A stretch of DNA of 17,111 nt from Neofamilia sp964346535 (GTDB taxonomy: Bacteria > Bacillota > Clostridia > Tissierellales > Peptoniphilaceae), in contig CAYFUN010000029.1 of the NCBI GenBank assembly GCA_964346535.1, positions 1-17,111 of the forward strand. Direction: 5' to 3'. The notes beneath the pieces were generated by a model that saw nothing but the letters and a program-made list of their open reading frames with translations, was not told the DNA's origin and did no database searches. This document shows positions 13,788 through 17,111 of the stretch, piece after piece. How positions within the stretch are numbered: position 1 is the stretch's first letter; each line of letters starts with the position of its first letter. A program made the position numbers and the translations under genes.

Positions 13788-15158
13788 ATGAAAAATTATG
13801 ACATTATCTTTGTAGGCTCAGGAGCTGCTGGAGTTTTTGCTGCCTACGAATTTACAAAATTACAGACAAAAAAATCAATTCTAATAATAGATGGCGGCAA
13901 CGATATTTATAAAAGGTCTTGCCCAATAACTGCTGGGAAAGTTGAAACTTGTATAAACTGCAAGCCATGTAATATTATGCAAGGCTTTGGCGGAGCAGGA
14001 ACCCTGTCAGATGGGAAATACAACATTACCACAGAATTTGGCGGCGACCTTCACAGGGTCCTTGGCGAGAAAAAGGCCTTAGAGCTAATGGAATATGTAG
14101 ACAGGGCCATGGTCAGCTTTGACGAAGGTGAATCAAAACTTTACGAAACAACTTCTACCAACTTAAAGACCCTGTGCTTAAAAAACAATCTCCATCTCCT
14201 TGACGCCAAGGTCAGACACTTTGGTACAGATAGGAACCAAGAAATTCTAAAGAAAATTTACGCCTATACCAAGGACACAGTAACCTATATGTTTAACACA
14301 ATCGCCAATGAAGTCGACTACGAAGATGGAAAGTACTTAGTCCACACTGACAAGGGAATTTTCACTTGCGACAACTTAGTCCTTGCCTCTGGCAGGTCTG
14401 GATCAAAGTGGATGAGCCAAATCTTCGACAAGTTTTCCATTGAAACAAAGTCTAACAAGGTTGACATTGGAGTTAGAGTTGAACTACCTGGAGAAATTTT
14501 CAAACACCTAACAGACGAAGTATATGAAGCAAAAATCGTCTTTAAGTCAGACAAGTACAACGACATGGTTAGAACTTTTTGCATGAACCCCTATGGCAAT
14601 GTAGTTGCAGAAAACACTAACGGCCTAATAACAGTAAACGGCCACGCCTATGCTGACAAGGACAAACTTTCTCCAAACACCAACTTTGCCCTTTTGGTTT
14701 CAAACACCTTTACTGAGCCCTTTAGAGACTCAAACGAATATGGCGAGTCCATAGCTAGACTTTCAAATATGTTAGGCGGTGGAGTTCTTATGCAAAGGTT
14801 CGGCGACCTAGTCAAAGGCAGAAGGTCATCAGAAAGAAGAATGAAAAAATGCTTTACTAAGCCAACTCTTCAAGCAACGCCTGGAGATCTTTCTCTTGTA
14901 ATTCCAAAGAGACAGCTGGACACAATAATAGAAATGATCTACCAGCTAGACAAAATCGCTCCAGGAACTGCCAACGAAGACACACTTCTTTATGGAGTTG
15001 AAGTAAAATTCTATAACTCCCAAGTTACCATTGACAAAAATTTCCAAACTGAAAAGAAGGGCCTTTATGCAGTAGGCGACGGCTCAGGCCTTACCCACTC
15101 TCTGTCCCAAGCCTCAGCATCAGGAGTTCAAATTGCCAGAATTTTAAATGACTTATAA
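13788..15158 (+). CDS. FAD-dependent dehydrogenase, COG2509 type (uncharacterised)
   Basis: The 456-residue protein begins YDIIFVGSGAAGVFAAYEF, a dinucleotide-binding motif (GSGAAG at 10-15) for FAD. It ends with GLYAVGDGSGLTHSLSQASASG, the second FAD-binding segment of this flavoprotein superfamily. Between them, Cys45 and a CxxCxxC cluster (55, 58, 61) lie just before GFGGAGTLSDGK (66-77), which resembles the conserved segment of the COG2509 family. Substrate and electron partner are unknown for the family. I chose the ATG at 13788 because the FAD strand follows at once. Its AGGAGG (13769-13774) is 13 bases away, longer than usual, but the longer frame from 13719 would start within the upstream terminator. 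It is convergent with the DUF6933-like gene. Confidence 0.85.
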   Translation: MKNYDIIFVGSGAAGVFAAYEFTKLQTKKSILIIDGGNDIYKRSCPITAGKVETCINCKPCNIMQGFGGAGTLSDGKYNITTEFGGDLHRVLGEKKALELMEYVDRAMVSFDEGESKLYETTSTNLKTLCLKNNLHLLDAKVRHFGTDRNQEILKKIYAYTKDTVTYMFNTIANEVDYEDGKYLVHTDKGIFTCDNLVLASGRSGSKWMSQIFDKFSIETKSNKVDIGVRVELPGEIFKHLTDEVYEAKIVFKSDKYNDMVRTFCMNPYGNVVAENTNGLITVNGHAYADKDKLSPNTNFALLVSNTFTEPFRDSNEYGESIARLSNMLGGGVLMQRFGDLVKGRRSSERRMKKCFTKPTLQATPGDLSLVIPKRQLDTIIEMIYQLDKIAPGTANEDTLLYGVEVKFYNSQVTIDKNFQTEKKGLYAVGDGSGLTHSLSQASASGVQIARILNDL

Positions 15159-15165
15159 AAAGCAA

Positions 15166-15192
15166 AAGACCAGGATTAAATTTCCTGGTCTT
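15166..15192. terminator. Probable bidirectional terminator between convergent genes
   Basis: AAGACCAGGA (15166-15175) and TCCTGGTCTT (15183-15192) form a perfect 10-bp stem with a 7-base loop. Plus RNA continues AUUUGUU and minus RNA continues UUGCUUUUU. The 3' arm overlaps the stop codon of the minus-strand gene at 15191-15193. Confidence 0.85.
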
Positions 15193-15739
15193 ATTTGTTC
15201 CTATAATATTCTTTTAAAAGTTCAGCAAACCTCTCCTCTGGTTTGATGTACTCTCTCTTCCCATTTACCATATCACTAACCCAGCAGGTATTTATAAAAT
15301 TATTAAAGTCTATAGTTTGTACCATGTAGTCTTCAACATAATCATCTAAAATTCTACTTTCAATTAAGTCCAATTGGTTTTTATTTAAAGAAGCAATAAC
15401 CCTGCGATCCTTAAGTGGTCCATAGGCCCTTGGTCCCATGTCTTTGTAATAATCATCGAGGATCCAGGTCATTTGAAAATCATCTTTGTAAATTTCCTTT
15501 AAATATCCAAACACTAAATCTTCAAGGTCAGCTAGATCCTTTTTGTTTATAAAGAAAAGACAAATACACAACTTGCTGGCAAAATTTAAAAGCTGGATAC
15601 ATTTCTTTCCGCCTAAATAAAAAATCTTACCACCCCAGTGAAAGAGATTTTGCTCTTGAATTTTTTCAAATTCATCTAAATCTTGGTTTAGAGAAATTCC
15701 ATATCGGCTTATAGTTTCTTTGGTTAAATATATAATCAT
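15191..15739 (-). CDS. Hypothetical protein, DUF6933-like
   Basis: The 182-residue protein has no recognisable catalytic motif, signal peptide or convincing membrane helix. The N-terminal pattern (MIIYLTKETISRYGI, then NLFHWGGKIFYLGGKKCIQLLNFASKL) resembles DUF6933 proteins as I recall them: small cytoplasmic proteins with a strand-rich opening, a basic R/K-K-C turn and an alpha-helical C-terminal half. Assignment from memory is tentative. It has an AGAGGAAAG ribosome binding site. It lies 21 bases after the NuoE-like gene on the same strand, so it is probably the last gene of the pirin operon. It may instead be a general house protein without link to the redox genes. Confidence 0.7.
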   Translation of the reverse strand: MIIYLTKETISRYGISLNQDLDEFEKIQEQNLFHWGGKIFYLGGKKCIQLLNFASKLCICLFFINKKDLADLEDLVFGYLKEIYKDDFQMTWILDDYYKDMGPRAYGPLKDRRVIASLNKNQLDLIESRILDDYVEDYMVQTIDFNNFINTCWVSDMVNGKREYIKPEERFAELLKEYYRNK

Positions 15740-15760
15740 AACTTTCCTCTATAATTTAAG

Positions 15761-16243
15761 CTACAAATCTTTTTTTATTTTTTCCATTAGGTCCTTGGCC
15801 TTGGTGCCATCCATATTGTGGTGAAAGATATCATTTACTAAAATATTTGGCCCCTTGGTGCAATGTCTAAAACAGTTTTGGCTCCTTAGGCGGACCCTGC
15901 CGTCAGGACTAGTTTGATTAAAATCTAAACCTAGTTCTGACCTAATAATCTTAATGACTTCAGCTGAGTTTCTCTTGGCACACCTTGGGCCAGTGCAACA
16001 GACAATGTCGTAGGCCAAGGCCGACTTTTTTATTCCAGGCATAAACTTAAGGAGAGTGTTAATAACCTTGTCGTCAACTTCAAAAGCTGAGGCAATTTCA
16101 CTTATATGACCTTCAGAAACCTGGCCAAAATAATCTTGACAGGCCCTAAGGGCAGCCTTAACTCCCTCTTGGTTGCCCTTGCCAAAACTATGGCTAAGAT
16201 CTTCTAAGTCTTCTCTAAAAAATAATTCTTTATTCTCTTCCAT
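15761..16243 (-). CDS. NuoE-like thioredoxin-fold [2Fe-2S] protein
   Basis: The 160-residue protein matches the NuoE/HndA family. Residues about 20-70 form the N-terminal helical region (ACQDYFGQVSEGHISEIA). The thioredoxin-like ferredoxin domain that follows carries the cluster ligands C83-x4-C88 (CTGPRC) and C124-x3-C128 (CFRHC), the exact NuoE spacing. In complex I, NAD-reducing hydrogenases and bifurcating enzymes this subunit passes electrons next to a NuoF-type flavoprotein, but no NuoF or hydrogenase gene is in the window. The gene is 8 bases from the pirin gene and clearly cotranscribed with it. It could serve a partner encoded elsewhere, or act as a free 2Fe-2S ferredoxin. GGAGA precedes the ATG. 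Confidence 0.85.
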   Translation of the reverse strand: MEENKELFFREDLEDLSHSFGKGNQEGVKAALRACQDYFGQVSEGHISEIASAFEVDDKVINTLLKFMPGIKKSALAYDIVCCTGPRCAKRNSAEVIKIIRSELGLDFNQTSPDGRVRLRSQNCFRHCTKGPNILVNDIFHHNMDGTKAKDLMEKIKKDL

Positions 16244-16251
16244 CCTATCTC

Positions 16252-17097
16252 CTACTTATTAAAGTCTAACTTGTCCCTAATAAAGTTTCCAGATCTTAGG
16301 TCCATATAGGCTTCCATAATTTCACTTTGGGTGTTCATAACAATTGGTCCAGCCCAAGCAACTGGTTCCTTTAAGGCCCTTGATTCAATATAGAGAACTT
16401 GGGTTTCAGGACTGGCTGCCTTTATAGAAAGTTTATCTCCATCAGAAAGTTTTACAGCTGTCTTTTCTTTAATATATTCTCCGCTGACATAGGCGTTGCC
16501 AACTAAGGTGAAAACCATTAGAGATGAATCAGCTTCAGTGTCAATAGTTATTTCAGCTCCATCTTCTAAGTGGATGTCATAATAATTTAGTGGCAAATGG
16601 TCGCCCTTATAACCTTGGTGGTCCTTATAAGATCCAGCAAGGAGTCTGAGCTTACCGCCGTCAATTTTAATTTCTTCAATGTCTGCGTTTTTAATGGCAT
16701 GATAAGATGGCTGGCTCATTTTTTCTGCAGCTGGCAGATTTAACCAAAGTTGAACTCCTAGCATTCTCTCAGATGCTGGCAGTTCTTCTGCGTGTTCAAT
16801 GCCAGAACCAGAATTCATCCACTGAACTTCCCCATCAGAAATTCCATCAACATTGCCAAGAGTGTCCCTGTGAACCATGCCACCCTTGTAGACATAAGAA
16901 ATAGTTTCAATTCCCCTGTGAGGGTGTCTAGGAAAACCTGCAGTGTAGTCGTCAGGATTTGTAGAATCAAAAGAATCTAACATCAAAATCGGATCAAAAT
17001 CTTCAATAGTTTGGTTACCTAAAACCCTTACTAAACTAACCCCAGCCCCATCTCTAGTCCTAAAACCTTGAACCTTTCTTGTAACTTTTCTTTCCAT
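16252..17097 (-). CDS. Pirin family protein (bicupin)
   Basis: The 281-residue protein is a two-cupin pirin. The metal site of the N-terminal cupin is intact: H58 and H60 in HPHRGIET, H102 and E104 in GIEHAEE, matching the Fe(II) ligands H56, H58, H101 and E103 of human pirin. The C-terminal cupin spans about 165-250 and the tail AWAGPIVMNTQSEI is also family-typical. Bacterial pirins include quercetinase-active proteins and modulators of pyruvate metabolism; the role here is unknown. AGGAGA upstream supports the start, 14 bases from the window edge, so any promoter is outside. It is the first visible gene of the pirin, NuoE-like, DUF6933-like run. Confidence 0.92.
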   Translation of the reverse strand: MERKVTRKVQGFRTRDGAGVSLVRVLGNQTIEDFDPILMLDSFDSTNPDDYTAGFPRHPHRGIETISYVYKGGMVHRDTLGNVDGISDGEVQWMNSGSGIEHAEELPASERMLGVQLWLNLPAAEKMSQPSYHAIKNADIEEIKIDGGKLRLLAGSYKDHQGYKGDHLPLNYYDIHLEDGAEITIDTEADSSLMVFTLVGNAYVSGEYIKEKTAVKLSDGDKLSIKAASPETQVLYIESRALKEPVAWAGPIVMNTQSEIMEAYMDLRSGNFIRDKLDFNK

Positions 17098-17111
17098 ATA
17101 TATCTCCTTTT

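Overview
The window looks like chromosome of a low-GC, Gram-positive, amino-acid-fermenting anaerobe. The sequence is AT-rich with strong AAGGAGG-type ribosome binding sites, TTGACA/TATAAT promoters, a T-box leader and a Firmicutes-type lipoprotein signal. Tryptophanase, a BrnQ transporter and Firmicutes-type CYTH and COG2509 proteins suggest an indole-producing Peptoniphilaceae relative (Peptoniphilus/Anaerococcus-like). That placement is inference; no rRNA or other marker is present.

Layout. (1) 1-474, minus: N-terminal part of a class V aminotransferase / cysteine desulfurase-like protein running off the left edge. It is followed by an AT-rich spacer with three degenerate direct repeats. 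(2) 777-5760, minus: a four-gene run of solute-binding lipoprotein, fused double permease, ATPase and GT4 glycosyltransferase. The last three overlap, and a terminator hairpin separates the lipoprotein gene from them. (3) 6158-9222, plus: tryptophanase and an NSS-family (probably Na+/tryptophan) transporter, driven by a near-consensus promoter through a ~138-nt leader whose 5' part is fully complementary to the tnaA Shine-Dalgarno sequence. (4) 9282-11266, minus: a histidine-phosphatase and BrnQ. brnQ is preceded by a full T-box leader whose specifier reads as AUC (Ile). (5) 11664-13692: divergent CYTH-domain protein (minus) and D-2-hydroxyacid dehydrogenase (plus) sharing a 103-bp promoter region with an inverted repeat. 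(6) 13788-15158, plus: COG2509-type FAD-dependent dehydrogenase. (7) 15191-17097, minus: an apparent operon of pirin, a stand-alone NuoE-like [2Fe-2S] protein and a DUF6933-like protein.

Together: the central part handles amino acids. TnaA splits tryptophan to indole, pyruvate and ammonia, the NSS transporter probably brings tryptophan in, and BrnQ imports branched-chain amino acids under isoleucyl-tRNA control. The right part carries redox proteins of unassigned role. Most convergent gene pairs end in one hairpin that can terminate both ways. There are no insertion sequences, phage genes, CRISPR arrays, tRNAs or rRNAs. The least explained parts are the tnaA leader RNA, the ~140-residue N-terminal domain on the CYTH protein, and the glycosyltransferase gene overlapping an importer ATPase gene.
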